In this document: positions 17,568 to 26,164 of the stretch, piece by piece
How positions within the stretch are numbered: position 1 is the stretch's first letter
Layout: every line of letters begins with the position of its first letter
Assembly: GCA_020637165.1 (NCBI GenBank)
Contig: JACJWN010000008.1
Span: 124,001 to 188,000, forward strand
Direction: 5' to 3'
DNA: 64,000 nucleotides
Source: Mycolicibacterium sp.
GTDB lineage: Bacteria > Actinomycetota > Actinomycetes > Mycobacteriales > Mycobacteriaceae
Notes under the pieces: model-generated
Database searches by the model: none
What the model was told of the DNA's origin: nothing
The model's input: the letters and a program-made list of their open reading frames with translations, nothing else
Position numbers and translations under genes: made by a program

Positions 17568-17993
17568 TCAGCGACGCGAGATGCAGAGCCGGGCCAGGGT
17601 GTCTTGGCCCGAAGAAATCACGATCGGCCCGCGCGGGGGATCCCGCCCGACCAGGGGCGTGTGCCGGGGCACGAATCCCCACAGCAGTGCGGCGGCGAAG
17701 AGCAGGCCCACGGCGAGCAGCGCGGGGCGTAACCGGGAGGCCACGACGTCACCGACGGCATCGGGGGCAGCGTCGGTGGCGACGCCAATGTGGGCATGGT
17801 CGGTGAAGGCGAGCTGGTCGTGGTGGCCGTCTGCGGTCACATGGTGGTCGACCGGCGGGGTAGCCGAGGAGGCCGCGCTGACCGGTGCCGCGCTGAAGAG
17901 CGCGACGAACACCAGTCCGATCGCCGCCCAGAACCGGGCGCTGCGCAGTGTCCGTCGGATGGCCATGGTGATGCCGACGGTAGCAGCGCGCAT
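17568..17993 (-). CDS. lpqS: LpqS-like copper-regulon membrane protein
   Basis: 141 aa with the ATG at 17991-17993; ATGs further inside (17963) are possible. There is an N-terminal signal segment, a His-rich stretch ([12 protein letters not shown] and DHAHIG) and a second hydrophobic segment. It ends [15 protein letters not shown], matching the tail of M. tuberculosis LpqS (GQDLLTRFCLARR). The lipobox Cys is not obvious here. It leads the lpqS-cysK2-MFS operon and diverges from the Cu-ATPase gene across a shared operator region. Confidence 0.8.
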   Translation of the reverse strand: MRAATVGITMAIRRTLRSARFWAAIGLVFVALFSAAPVSAASSATPPVDHHVTADGHHDQLAFTDHAHIGVATDAAPDAVGDVVASRLRPALLAVGLLFAAALLWGFVPRHTPLVGRDPPRGPIVISSGQDTLARLCISRR

Positions 17994-18017
17994 GCCCGAT
18001 CCGGCCGTCCCGAACTT

Positions 18018-18048
18018 CGCTTCGAGCAATCTTCGTTGAATCTTTATC
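18018..18048. promoter_or_regulatory. Triple 11-bp-spaced CTT direct repeat (CopR-like box)
   Basis: CTT occurs at 18020, 18031 and 18042, exactly 11 bp apart, twice as AATCTT. Reversed, this is a GAAGATT direct repeat, close to the TGAAGATTT-NN-TGAAGATTT box I recall for the C. glutamicum copper regulator CopR. It lies between divergent lpqS and the Cu-ATPase gene. Two-copy versions are at 21078-21098 and 23957-23977. Confidence 0.6.
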
Positions 18049-18179
18049 AAACCCCTACCGCCCCTAAAGCGAGCGGGGAGGACGGTCGAAGTGGACCGAA
18101 GACGGCGTTCGGCGTGGATGAGTTTCCCGGCAGGACCCGGTGGGAAGCCATGACGAGGGCCGCAGCACTAAGGAGATTC

Positions 18180-20576
18180 ATGCCCACCTCGACCGCGGTA
18201 CTCGACGTTCACGGCCTGCACTGGGCCACTTCCGCCGCGGTGGTCGAGTCGGCCCTGACGCGCCGCCCGGGGGTGACCGGGGTGCACGCCAACGCGGCCA
18301 ATCAGACCGCGACGGTCACCTACGACTCAACGGCGACCTCCGTGGCCGACCTCACCAACTGGGTGCGCGAGTGCGGCTTCCACTGCGCGGGCCGCTCGGT
18401 TCCCGACCACATGTGCGACCCGATGTCAGAGCCTGCCGGCCCGCCCGCAGAGCACCCCGCCGACCATCAGGTAGTCGGCGAACACGCCCATCACGCCCCG
18501 GCGACACAGCACAGCCCGCACGAGATGATGGGCCACGGCGGACACGCCGGCATGTCGATGGACGCCATGGTGCGCGATATGCGCAACCGGTTCCTGGTGG
18601 CACTGGTGTTGTCGGTCCCGATCATGCTGTTCTCGCCGATGGGCCGCGACATGCTCGGGTTCCATGTGCCCGCCCCGTTCGGGCTGCGCGACGACGTGTT
18701 CAGCTTCTTGTTGAGCCTGCCGGTGGTGTTCTACTCGGCGTGGATCTTCTTTGACGGCGCCTGGCGGGCGCTGCGCGCCAGGACCCTGGACATGATGGTC
18801 CTAGTCGCCGTCGCAGTCGGCGCGGGCTGGCTCTACAGCGTCGCGATCACCGCCACCGGCGGCGGCGAGGTGTTCTACGAGGCCGCATCGGTGCTGACAG
18901 CCTTTGTGCTGCTGGGACATTGGTTTGAGATGCGGGCCCGGGGCGGGGCCAACGAGGCGATCCGCACCCTGCTGGAGTTGGCCCCACCGATGGCGATGGT
19001 GATCCGCGGCGGCGAGCCGGTGGAGGTGCCCACCGCCGACGTGGTGGCCGGGGACCTGCTGCTGATCCGGCCCGGGGCGAAGATCGCCGTGGACGGCACC
19101 GTCGAGGAGGGCGCCTCCGAAGTCGACGAGTCGATGGTGACCGGGGAGAGCCTGCCGGTGTCCAAAGCCGCCGGGGACCCCGTGATCGGGGCGTCGATCA
19201 ACACCACCGGCACACTGCGGGTACGGGCGACCAACGTGGGCTCCGACAGCGTGCTGGCCCAGATCGTGGCGATGGTCCAGCAGGCGCAGAACTCCAAGGC
19301 CCCCGGGCAGCGACTGGCAGACCGGGCGGCGTTCTGGCTGGTGCTCGTCGCGCTGATCGGCGGGACGGTGACGTTCCTGGTGTGGTGGTCCGTCGGGGCA
19401 GGGGTGCAGACCGCACTGCTGTTTGCGATCACGGTCGTGGTCATCACCTGCCCGGACGCCCTCGGTCTGGCCACCCCGACGGCCATCATGGTCGGCACCG
19501 GTCTGGGCGCCAAACGCGGAGTGCTGTTCAAGAATGCGACCGCCCTGGAAACCGCGGCGCGCATCGACACCGTCGTGATGGACAAGACCGGCACCCTGAC
19601 CAAAGGCGAGCCGGAAGTCACCGACCTCATCGCCGAGGCAATCAGCGAGCCCGAACTGCTGGGCCTGGTGGCGGCGGTGGAGAAGGAGTCCGAGCACCCG
19701 CTGGCCGCGGCGATCGTGCGCCACGCCACCGCACGGGGAGCGACCGCTGCGTCCAGCACCGGCTTCCGCAACGTGCCGGGCCACGGGGCCACGGCCACCG
19801 TGGACGGCCGGCGGGTGGCCGTCGGCAACCGCAAACTGATGGTGGACGAGGACGTGGACGTCCCGGCGGCGTTGATGGGCCGCCGCGACGAGTGGGCCTC
19901 CACCGGCCGCACCGCGGTCCTCGTCGCCGTCGACGGCCGAGGAGTGGGTGTGATCGCGCTGGCCGATGCCGCCCGGGAAACCTCCGCCGCCGCGGTCCGG
20001 GATCTGCACGACCTGGGTGTGCAGGTCGTGATGCTCAGCGGTGACAATCAGGCCACCGCGCGCCGCATCGCCGACCAACTCGGCATCGACACCGTCATCG
20101 CCGAGGTGCTGCCCGGGGATAAGGCCGCCACGATCGCCGAATTGCAGCGGCAGGGGCGCAGGGTCGCCATGGTCGGCGACGGTGTCAACGACGCTCCGGC
20201 GCTGGCGCAGGCCGACCTGGGGGTGGCGATCGGCGCGGGCACCGATGTGGCGATCGAGACCGCCGATCTGGTGTTGATGCGCTCCGATCCCCTCGATGTG
20301 CCGATCGCGTTGCGGATCGGGCGAGGCACCCTGCGCAAGATGCGCCAGAACCTGTGGTGGGCGGTGGGCTACAACGTGATCGCCCTGCCGATCGCAGCCG
20401 GGGTGTTTCAGCCGGCTTTCGGGCTTGTGTTGCGCCCAGAGATCGCCGCGTTGTCGATGTCGGGATCCAGTCTCATCGTGGCCGTCAACGCGCTGATGCT
20501 CAAGGGCCTTACGCTCCCCGCGCCGACGGCGGCGACCGCCGCAGCTGACCGGCGGCCGTCACACATCACGGCGTGA
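18180..20576 (+). CDS. Copper-type P1B ATPase with CPD motif
   Basis: 798 aa from the ATG at 18180, preceded by AAGGAG. Residues 1-70 form an HMA-like ferredoxin fold that lacks CxxC (GLHWATS instead of GMTCxxC). A His/Met-rich linker follows ([19 protein letters not shown]). TGES, Asp468 of DKTGT, SEHPLAA and GDGVNDAP are intact. The membrane metal motif is Cys424-Pro425-Asp426, not CPC or CPH. YN in TM7 and MSGSS in TM8 fit Cu ATPases. Likely exports copper, with altered coordination chemistry. Confidence 0.85.
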   Translation: MPTSTAVLDVHGLHWATSAAVVESALTRRPGVTGVHANAANQTATVTYDSTATSVADLTNWVRECGFHCAGRSVPDHMCDPMSEPAGPPAEHPADHQVVGEHAHHAPATQHSPHEMMGHGGHAGMSMDAMVRDMRNRFLVALVLSVPIMLFSPMGRDMLGFHVPAPFGLRDDVFSFLLSLPVVFYSAWIFFDGAWRALRARTLDMMVLVAVAVGAGWLYSVAITATGGGEVFYEAASVLTAFVLLGHWFEMRARGGANEAIRTLLELAPPMAMVIRGGEPVEVPTADVVAGDLLLIRPGAKIAVDGTVEEGASEVDESMVTGESLPVSKAAGDPVIGASINTTGTLRVRATNVGSDSVLAQIVAMVQQAQNSKAPGQRLADRAAFWLVLVALIGGTVTFLVWWSVGAGVQTALLFAITVVVITCPDALGLATPTAIMVGTGLGAKRGVLFKNATALETAARIDTVVMDKTGTLTKGEPEVTDLIAEAISEPELLGLVAAVEKESEHPLAAAIVRHATARGATAASSTGFRNVPGHGATATVDGRRVAVGNRKLMVDEDVDVPAALMGRRDEWASTGRTAVLVAVDGRGVGVIALADAARETSAAAVRDLHDLGVQVVMLSGDNQATARRIADQLGIDTVIAEVLPGDKAATIAELQRQGRRVAMVGDGVNDAPALAQADLGVAIGAGTDVAIETADLVLMRSDPLDVPIALRIGRGTLRKMRQNLWWAVGYNVIALPIAAGVFQPAFGLVLRPEIAALSMSGSSLIVAVNALMLKGLTLPAPTAATAAADRRPSHITA

Positions 20577-20585
20577 AGCCGCCAG

Positions 20586-20993
20586 CTAACCCAGAGCGGG
20601 AGCCACTGCGTCGATCGCGGCGCGCAGCTTGTTGGTGACCTCGTCTGCGACGTCCTGCAGCGCCGGCTCACCAGTCACCTGAACCAGCAGCTGCGGGTTC
20701 ATCGCCTCCACAAGCACCCGGGCGTCGTCGGCCGGGTCGGTGCGGACGACCACGTTGCAGGGCAGCAGCAGGCCGATCTGGCGGTCGATGCCCACCGCCC
20801 GGTGGGCCAGCGGGGGATTGCAGGCGCCGAGGATCAGGTAGTTCTCCATGTCCTGGTCGAGTTTGGCCTTCAGCGTAGCTTTCATGTCGATCTCGGTGAG
20901 TACACCAAAGCCCTGGTCGGACAACGCCTCCCGGGTGCGCGCCACCGCATCGGCGAACGAGGATTGCAGCGACGTCGAAATGGCGATGCTCAT
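20586..20993 (-). CDS. DUF302 protein
   Basis: 135 aa with GGAGGG before its ATG. It is a full-length DUF302 domain: SFADAVARTREALSDQGFGV, ILGACNPPLAHRAV and LLPCNVVVRTD are the family landmarks. It is cytoplasmic, and two conserved Cys (GACNPP and LPCNV) may bind metal. It converges on the Cu-ATPase gene and diverges from the DUF305 gene. DUF302 genes are common beside copper and redox genes, but the biochemical role is unknown. Confidence 0.9.
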   Translation of the reverse strand: MSIAISTSLQSSFADAVARTREALSDQGFGVLTEIDMKATLKAKLDQDMENYLILGACNPPLAHRAVGIDRQIGLLLPCNVVVRTDPADDARVLVEAMNPQLLVQVTGEPALQDVADEVTNKLRAAIDAVAPALG

Positions 20994-21077
20994 GCGGGGT
21001 CCCTCCGGATGCTCGGTTTACCTAATCTCCTTCCCGAATCTGGCACCGCTATCCACCAAGAGGGACGAGCAAGGAGG

Positions 21078-21098
21078 TTCTTTATCGAATCTTCACAG
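21078..21098 (+). promoter_or_regulatory. CTT-N8-CTT direct repeat upstream of the DUF305 gene
   Basis: CTT at 21080 and 21091 (11-bp spacing) within TTCTTTATCGAATCTTCACA. The second half, CGAATCTTCACA, is identical to the one at 23957-23977. It lies about 80 bp before the DUF305 start. Confidence 0.55.
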
Positions 21099-21173
21099 AA
21101 CGACCAAAAGACCCGCACCAGTCGGGGGAAGGCTGAACCGAGGACCGATGTGGACGACGAAAGGGATCTGTTT

Positions 21174-21830
21174 GTGAAGAAGATCAGGACGGCGGCGATT
21201 GGCGTGGTGGCGTTGGCGGCGGTGGCCGCCATCGGGGCGTGTAGCAAGTCGGCGACCACAGAGGCTGGTCCGCCGGCGTCAACGTCGACCCAGATCTCGG
21301 CAACAACCCAGGCGGCCGCCCACAATCAGGCCGACATGGATTTCGCGCACAGGATGATCCCGCACCATCGGCAGGCAATCGAGATGAGCGACATCATCCT
21401 CGGAAAGCAGGGCATCGACCCCCGCGTGGTCGATCTTGCCGAGCAGATCAAGGCCGCCCAAGGCCCGGAGATCACTACCCTGCAAGGCTGGATGAGCCAG
21501 TGGGGCATGCCGATGAGTGGGATGCCGGGGATGAGCGGTAGCAGCATGCCGCCCATGAGCGGAATGCCCGGGATGGATCACGGCGGCATGAGCGGGATGG
21601 ACGGCATGATGTCGCCGGCGCAGATGGACGCGTTGACCACCGCCCAGGGTGTCGAGGCCAGCAAGCTGTTCCTGACCGGGATGATCGCCCATCACCAGGG
21701 TGCGCTGACCATGGCCCAGGACGAGATCAATAACGGTCAGTTCCCCGATGCGATTGCGATGGCCCGGTCGATCCTGGGGAGTCAACAGAAGGAGATCGAC
21801 ACCATGAACCAGATCCTGTCCTCTCTGTAG
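21174..21830 (+). CDS. DUF305 lipoprotein, Met/His-rich
   Basis: 218 aa from a GTG with GAAAGGGA upstream. The lipobox is AAIGACS. Two DUF305 His motifs occur, DFAHRMIPHHRQAIEMS and FLTGMIAHHQGALTMAQDE, separated by a Met-rich linker (GMPMSGMPGMSGSSMPPMSG). DUF305 proteins are ferritin-like and often linked with copper resistance. It is followed after 8 bp by the CopZ-like gene, so the two form an operon under the repeat at 21078. Confidence 0.88.
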   Translation: MKKIRTAAIGVVALAAVAAIGACSKSATTEAGPPASTSTQISATTQAAAHNQADMDFAHRMIPHHRQAIEMSDIILGKQGIDPRVVDLAEQIKAAQGPEITTLQGWMSQWGMPMSGMPGMSGSSMPPMSGMPGMDHGGMSGMDGMMSPAQMDALTTAQGVEASKLFLTGMIAHHQGALTMAQDEINNGQFPDAIAMARSILGSQQKEIDTMNQILSSL

Positions 21831-21838
21831 GGGTTGGG

Positions 21839-22069
21839 ATGTCCCAGACCCGGACCTATCAGGTGCGCGGGATGACCTGCGGGCATTGCGCTGGTGCGGT
21901 GACCGCGGAGCTGGAGAAGCTGGGTGCCGTCACCGCGGTGGTGGTCGAGGTGGTGCCGCAGGGTGATTCACTGGTCACCGTGACGAGCACGGCTGCTCTG
22001 ACCGACGATGCGGTGCGCGCCGTGGTGGCGGTCGCGGGTTACGAGCTCGTCGGGACACCCTCGCGCTGA
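21839..22069 (+). CDS. copZ: CopZ-like copper chaperone (HMA domain)
   Basis: 76 aa, a single HMA fold with the Cu(I) motif GMTCGHC at about residues 11-17. It starts 8 bp after the DUF305 stop. Its 3' end overlaps the convergent histidine kinase gene by 31 bp. It should deliver Cu(I) to the Cu-ATPase, whose own N-terminal HMA fold has lost its cysteines; this pairing is inference. Confidence 0.9.
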   Translation: MSQTRTYQVRGMTCGHCAGAVTAELEKLGAVTAVVVEVVPQGDSLVTVTSTAALTDDAVRAVVAVAGYELVGTPSR

Positions 22070-23169
22070 GAGGCGACCGGCACCGCCACGGTGAAGGTGG
22101 TGCCCTGACCGGGTCCGCGGCTGGCCGCGCTGATGTGCCCGCCATGGGCTTCGGTCAGTGCCTTGGCGATCGCTAGTCCGATACCCGATCCGCCGTGACC
22201 GCGGTCGCGGGCGGAGTCGGCGCGGTAGAACCGTTCGAAGACGTGCGGCAGGTGCCCTGCGGGGATCCCGTCGCCGTCGTCGGTCACAGTGAAGGCCACT
22301 TCCGGTCCGCGCCGGGTGGTGGTCAAAGTGACGTGCCCGCCGGCGGGGGTGTGCCGCAGGGCGTTGTCGAGCAGATTGCCCAGTACCTGGGTGAGCCGTT
22401 GCCGGTCGGCCCAGATCCGCGCGGTATCGCCGGCTTCGGTGTGCAGGGCAACCGCCTTGGCGGCGTAGCGGTCGGCGAACGCCGCCTTCAGTGCGGTGAG
22501 GAGTTCGGCCGTGTCGACCGGTCCCCGGGCGATCGCGGTGTGGGATTCCTCGGCCTGGGCCAGTGCTCCGGCGTCGGCGGAAAACCGCACCCGACGCCCG
22601 GTCTGCTCGCGCAGCATCGCAATCGTCTGAGGGTCAAGGGTTTTCACGCCGTCCTCGACGGCTTCCAGGTAAGCCTCCAGGACCGCAACCGGGGTCCGGA
22701 TTTCGTGCGCCAGGTCCCCGAACATCCGGCGGCGGGTGGATTCCACCGATTGCAGGCGCTGCGCCATCTGGTTGAACGAGCCGGCCAGGTTCTCGAATTC
22801 GTCTCCCAGTTGCGGTGGGGCGACGCGGATGTCGTAGTGGCCCTCAGCGATCGCCGCGGCTGCTTGCGACAGTTCGGCGATGGAGTGTTGCAGACGCCGG
22901 CTCAAATAGGCGGTGACGACGAACGCGGTCGAGGCGGCCACGGTGATCGCCACCGCGATCGACAGGGCGGTGGCGTGCTGATAGGCCTGCTCGGCGTGGA
23001 ACTGCTCGTTGGAATTGTGTTCCACTCCGGCTTGGTGCAGATGTTCGCGGAATAGCGGCGGCCCGACCACCGAGGCGACCACCCAGGTGGTGGCTCCTCC
23101 GGCGAGCAGCACCAGTGTCTGGGCGAGCAGCAGCCGCCCGCGCATCCCCATCCCCGGCCGCGGCGTCAT
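22039..23169 (-). CDS. Sensor histidine kinase, probable copper sensor
   Basis: 376 aa. TM1 (LLLAQTLVLLAGGATTWVVA) and TM2 (around residue 80) flank a short sensor loop with His residues (REHLHQAGVEHNSNEQFHAE). Then come HAMP, the H-box FGDLAHEIRTPVAVLEAY, the N-box LGNLLDNALRHT, and the G boxes DDGDGIP and GGSGIGLAIA. It overlaps by 4 nt the response regulator upstream. The position among copper genes and the His-rich loop suggest a copper sensor (CopS/CusS type). Confidence 0.88.
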   Translation of the reverse strand: MTPRPGMGMRGRLLLAQTLVLLAGGATTWVVASVVGPPLFREHLHQAGVEHNSNEQFHAEQAYQHATALSIAVAITVAASTAFVVTAYLSRRLQHSIAELSQAAAAIAEGHYDIRVAPPQLGDEFENLAGSFNQMAQRLQSVESTRRRMFGDLAHEIRTPVAVLEAYLEAVEDGVKTLDPQTIAMLREQTGRRVRFSADAGALAQAEESHTAIARGPVDTAELLTALKAAFADRYAAKAVALHTEAGDTARIWADRQRLTQVLGNLLDNALRHTPAGGHVTLTTTRRGPEVAFTVTDDGDGIPAGHLPHVFERFYRADSARDRGHGGSGIGLAIAKALTEAHGGHISAASRGPGQGTTFTVAVPVASQREGVPTSS

Positions 23170-23921
23170 CGCCCGGTTCCCATCCGGTAGCCCACTCCGC
23201 GGACGGTGAACACGAACCGCGGCTCGGTCGGGTCGTCGCCGAGTTTGCGCCTCAGGTGTCCGACGTGGACGTCGACCAGATGGTCGTTGCCCACCCACGG
23301 TTCGCCCCACACCGCGTCGATGAGCTGGCGGCGGCTCCACACCGCACCCGGGCGCGACGACAACGCCGCGAGGATGTCGAACTCGGTGCGGGTCAACGGG
23401 ATCGGATCGCCGTTGAGGAATACCTGACGGCTGGCCACCTCGATCGACAGCGACCCGAAACTGCGGGCGGGTGGCATCTGCGCACCGGCGCCAGCGGGAC
23501 TCATCGCGACCGCGGCCGTGCGTGGCCGGCGCAGCATGGCGCGGATCCGGGCGACCAACTCCCGCGGGCTGAACGGTTTGGTGATGTAGTCATCGGCCCC
23601 CACCGAGAGCCCGACGATGGTGTCCATCTCGGTGTCACGGGCAGTCAGCATCACCACGTAGGCATCGGAGAACGTCCGTAGCTGTCGGCACACCTCCAGC
23701 CCGTCGATACCCGGCAACCCCAGGTCCAGCACCACCACGTCGGGATCGACCTCGCGGGCCACCGCCAACGCCTCGGCCCCGCCATGGCAGACCGTAACCT
23801 CGAAATGTTCGCGTTGCAGATAACTGGCGACCACGTCGGCGAGGGCGGCCTCGTCATCGACCACCAACGCGCGATAGCCGAAGTCAGCGCCACCCCCGGC
23901 GGCACCGGGTAAGGAATCCAT
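23166..23921 (-). CDS. OmpR/PhoB-family response regulator, probable copper regulator
   Basis: 251 aa. The receiver domain has the phospho-Asp in VVVLDLGLPG, the Thr in MLTARD and Lys in ITKPFSP. The winged-helix domain ends in VDVHVGHLRRKLG and FTVRGVGYRM. The linker is unusually long (PAGAGAQMPPARS). It is the first gene of the regulator-kinase operon and diverges from the shortened mmcO gene across one of the three CTT repeats, so autoregulation is likely. Confidence 0.88.
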   Translation of the reverse strand: MDSLPGAAGGGADFGYRALVVDDEAALADVVASYLQREHFEVTVCHGGAEALAVAREVDPDVVVLDLGLPGIDGLEVCRQLRTFSDAYVVMLTARDTEMDTIVGLSVGADDYITKPFSPRELVARIRAMLRRPRTAAVAMSPAGAGAQMPPARSFGSLSIEVASRQVFLNGDPIPLTRTEFDILAALSSRPGAVWSRRQLIDAVWGEPWVGNDHLVDVHVGHLRRKLGDDPTEPRFVFTVRGVGYRMGTGR

Positions 23922-23956
23922 CCCCACATCGTGCCGCGCGTGCCGCGGCACACCGC

Positions 23957-23977
23957 AGCTTGAGCGAATCTTCACAC
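23957..23977. promoter_or_regulatory. CTT-N8-CTT direct repeat between regulator and mmcO-like gene
   Basis: CTT at 23959 and 23970 (11-bp spacing), within CTTGAGCGAATCTTCACA. It can serve both the regulator operon (start 23921) and the plus-strand gene at 24048. It is the third copy of the shared repeat. Confidence 0.55.
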
Positions 23978-24047
23978 AACCAACACCAAACCCCCGCAGC
24001 CCCGGGGCGACAGTGGAACGCGCAGGCCCACGACGAAAGGCCCGGCG

Positions 24048-24482
24048 ATGACCCAAGCGCGCCCGGCGGCGATGCCGCTGACTCGGCGGGGGTTTCTGGT
24101 GGCCGCCGCCGTCGGCGGTGCATCCCTGGTCGGGTGTAGCCGCTCCACCACCGCCAGCGGCACCACCGAGGCGATTGCCGCGGCCGAGGCCGCCCGCCCC
24201 CACACCGGCAAGACCGTGACCGCCCGGTTGTCCCCAGGCGCCACCCTGACCTTCGCCAACCAGACCGCGATGTGGCATCCCATGCACCTGCACGGGCACA
24301 CCTTCCAGGTGATCAAGGCCGACGGAAGTCCCGGTCCGCGCAAGGACACCGTCATCGTCACACCCATGCAGACCGTGTCGGTCCGGCTCGTCGCCGACAA
24401 CCCCGGCGTCTGGATGCTGCACTGCCACAACGGCTATCACATGGATGCCGGGATGATGACGACCCTCAACTACAGCAACTGA
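24048..24482 (+). CDS. mmcO: Internally deleted multicopper oxidase (MmcO-like)
   Basis: 144 aa, where MmcO-type enzymes are about 500. The first ~60 residues are an MmcO-like Tat/lipoprotein leader (LTRRGFLV; Cys30 in SLVGC; AIAAAEAARPHTGKTVTA). The chain then jumps, near residues 62-66, to the last cupredoxin domain: W76-HPMHLHGH-84 and H125-CHNGYHMDAGM-136. The type 1 site is complete, but domains 1-2 and half of the trinuclear centre are gone. The frame is intact, so it may be expressed as a small blue-copper-like protein. Oxidase activity is unlikely. Confidence 0.8.
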   Translation: MTQARPAAMPLTRRGFLVAAAVGGASLVGCSRSTTASGTTEAIAAAEAARPHTGKTVTARLSPGATLTFANQTAMWHPMHLHGHTFQVIKADGSPGPRKDTVIVTPMQTVSVRLVADNPGVWMLHCHNGYHMDAGMMTTLNYSN

Positions 24483-24532
24483 CATCGCAGCGTCCGGATA
24501 GAGATCGACATGGAAGAGAAAGGAGACGTTTC

Positions 24533-24805
24533 ATGATGTTCTGGTCCGACCACGACATGAGCGGATGGGGATACGCAGGCATGGTGATCGGAATGGTCTT
24601 GTTCTGGGTCCTGATCATCGTCGGCATCGTCGTCCTGATCCGCTACACCACCGGTGCCACCCAAACCCGCGTCACCGCGACCCCGCGCTACAGGGACTAC
24701 GAGACACCCGAGCAAGTGCTGGCCTGCCGGTTCGCTCGCGGGGAGATTGACGACACCGAGTACCGCAACCGCCTTGAGGTGCTGCACAGCACCCCGCGGC
24801 GCTGA
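24533..24805 (+). CDS. SHOCT-domain small membrane protein
   Basis: 90 aa with AAAGGAG before the ATG at 24533. One transmembrane helix (VIGMVLFWVLIIVGIVVLI) is followed by the SHOCT motif PEQVLACRFARGEIDDTEYRNRLEVL. It lies 50 bp after the shortened mmcO gene and is probably cotranscribed. It is homologous to 6925-7209. Confidence 0.85.
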   Translation: MMFWSDHDMSGWGYAGMVIGMVLFWVLIIVGIVVLIRYTTGATQTRVTATPRYRDYETPEQVLACRFARGEIDDTEYRNRLEVLHSTPRR

Positions 24806-24966
24806 CACGGCAGAGGGCGGTGGTTTCCGAGAGCCGCGACGATTTCCGCCTGCCGATCACCGTTCGGCGCCGCGGGCACGAGCAGCGCCGAATCAGCTAG
24901 ACACAAGCGCGCCATCAGAAATCCCGGGCCGAAGGCTCGGATCTACAACCCGAAGGGATCGCCACC

Positions 24967-25359
24967 ATGACCGAATCGACACCAACCACCGCGACGTTGG
25001 ACCCGACCGACACCACCGAACCCATGGGCCGCCCCAACACCCGGCTGTACCAGGTGTTGGCCTGGGTGGGCATCGTCGCCGGGATCTTGTTCATCGTCGC
25101 CGTGGTCTTCTTCTCCGGCTTCTTCGCCGCCCGCGCAACCGGCGGGTACGGATGGCACCGCGGCGTCCAGAGCGGCCAGATGGGTTCGGGCGGGCCCATG
25201 GGAGCGGGCTGCCCGATGATGCAGGGCGGCGGAATGGGCCCCGGGATGATGAGTCCCGGCGGTATGCCCGGCATGGGACCCGGTGGGATGGCACCCGGTA
25301 GCTCCCGGGCATCGACCCCGCCCTCGTCAATGCCGATGCCGCCCGCCGGACAGCGGTAA
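24967..25359 (+). CDS. Met-rich single-pass membrane protein
   Basis: 130 aa. A hydrophilic N-terminus is followed by one transmembrane helix (VLAWVGIVAGILFIVAVVFF). The outer C-terminal tail is rich in Gly, Met and Pro with one Cys-Pro-Met-Met (MGAGCPMMQGGGMGPGMM). It probably binds Cu(I) at the outer membrane face. No catalytic domain is visible. It ends the copper block; bases 25360-25531 hold no supported gene. Confidence 0.65.
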   Translation: MTESTPTTATLDPTDTTEPMGRPNTRLYQVLAWVGIVAGILFIVAVVFFSGFFAARATGGYGWHRGVQSGQMGSGGPMGAGCPMMQGGGMGPGMMSPGGMPGMGPGGMAPGSSRASTPPSSMPMPPAGQR

Positions 25360-25531
25360 ACGTCATCTCAGCGCGGGGCCAGCTGGCCGCGCGCGATGAT
25401 CGCCGAGCCCGGGAGAGCCTGGCGACGCGATCACCTCCTCACCGGGCGCGGACGTAATGAGCGGTCGGCGGTTAGCGAGTAAGCGCTGACGGCCCACCGG
25501 TGCCGCAATTTCCGCGGCAGCCATGACCTGG

Positions 25532-25655
25532 ACAACCGTGCGGTTCTAAGATTCGCCACAAAAACCGGAAAAAGCACTTCGCCATCGTCGGCGGAATCCC
25601 GACGGCTGCGCTGATCAGATCGGTTGGCATTCGCCAATGGAAAGCGGAACCTACA
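25532..25655 (+). repeat. Tn7-like left-type end, copy C (124 bp)
   Basis: Same layout as copy A with some drift in the inner palindrome (ACCGTGCGGTT). It ends CCTACA at 25655 and faces the right-type end at 25660 across a 4-bp spacer AAAA. Confidence 0.75.
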
Positions 25656-25659
25656 AAAA

Positions 25660-25743
25660 TGTAGGTTCCGCTTTACGATGGCGAAATTCCGCTTTTGATG
25701 GCAAAGCGATGGCAACTTTGCCGGAAAGTCGTTAGACCGGCTA
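25660..25743 (-). repeat. Tn7-like right-type end abutting copy C (84 bp)
   Basis: Begins TGTAGGTTCCGC and is homologous over its length to 847-930, with dense inverted AAAGCGGAA-type sites. Its inner boundary lies just before a 5'-truncated SIS-domain gene. Confidence 0.65.
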
Positions 25744-25759
25744 GCTAGCCAGCCCGCTT

Positions 25760-26003
25760 TCGGAGGTGACGAAGCGCGGCCGAGACCGGAGCCACAGTGT
25801 TCGCGATCACCACCCGCCAGGACAGCACCCTGGCCGCCGTCGATCTCGTCGTCGCAATCCCCACGGCCCGCAGCGCCCAGTTCGGCGGATCGCTGTTCGA
25901 GCAGGCGTCGATGATCCTGCTCGATGCTCTGGTCATCGACGTCACCGCCGGCCATCCCGACGCCCACACCGCCATGGCCGGTCGGCACAGCAATCTCGAA
26001 TGA
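25760..26003 (+). pseudogene. 3' remnant of a 6-phospho-3-hexuloisomerase (SIS domain)
   Basis: The plus frame reads AETGATVFAITTRQDSTLAA, then AQFGGSLFEQASMILLDALV, and ends RHSNLE. These are the last strands and helices of HxlB/RmpB-type SIS isomerases, including the FGGSLFEQ signature. A stop codon lies just upstream and the first two-thirds is absent. Truncation coincides with the transposon right end at 25743. Confidence 0.6.
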
Positions 26004-26164
26004 GGCCCGATCGGGCACCCGACTCATCCGCAGGTCCGACACCGCACGAACTGTTTCCGCGCGCCGCCGCTTTCATAGTCGGCACACAGCTGTCGGCTAG
26101 GTGAGGCCCATCGGGCGGCCCTAGGTTCTGGAGTCGTCCGGTAAAGGTGATGAAAGGTGAAGTG

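Noticed and set aside
17994-18179. RicR or CsoR palindrome in the lpqS/Cu-ATPase gap
   Set aside because: I could not match any dyad to a known site; CCCCTACCGCCCCTA is not palindromic.
25431-26042. 203-codon minus-strand frame across repeat copy C
   Set aside because: It runs antisense through the repeat and the SIS-domain remnant; composition is of a shadow frame.
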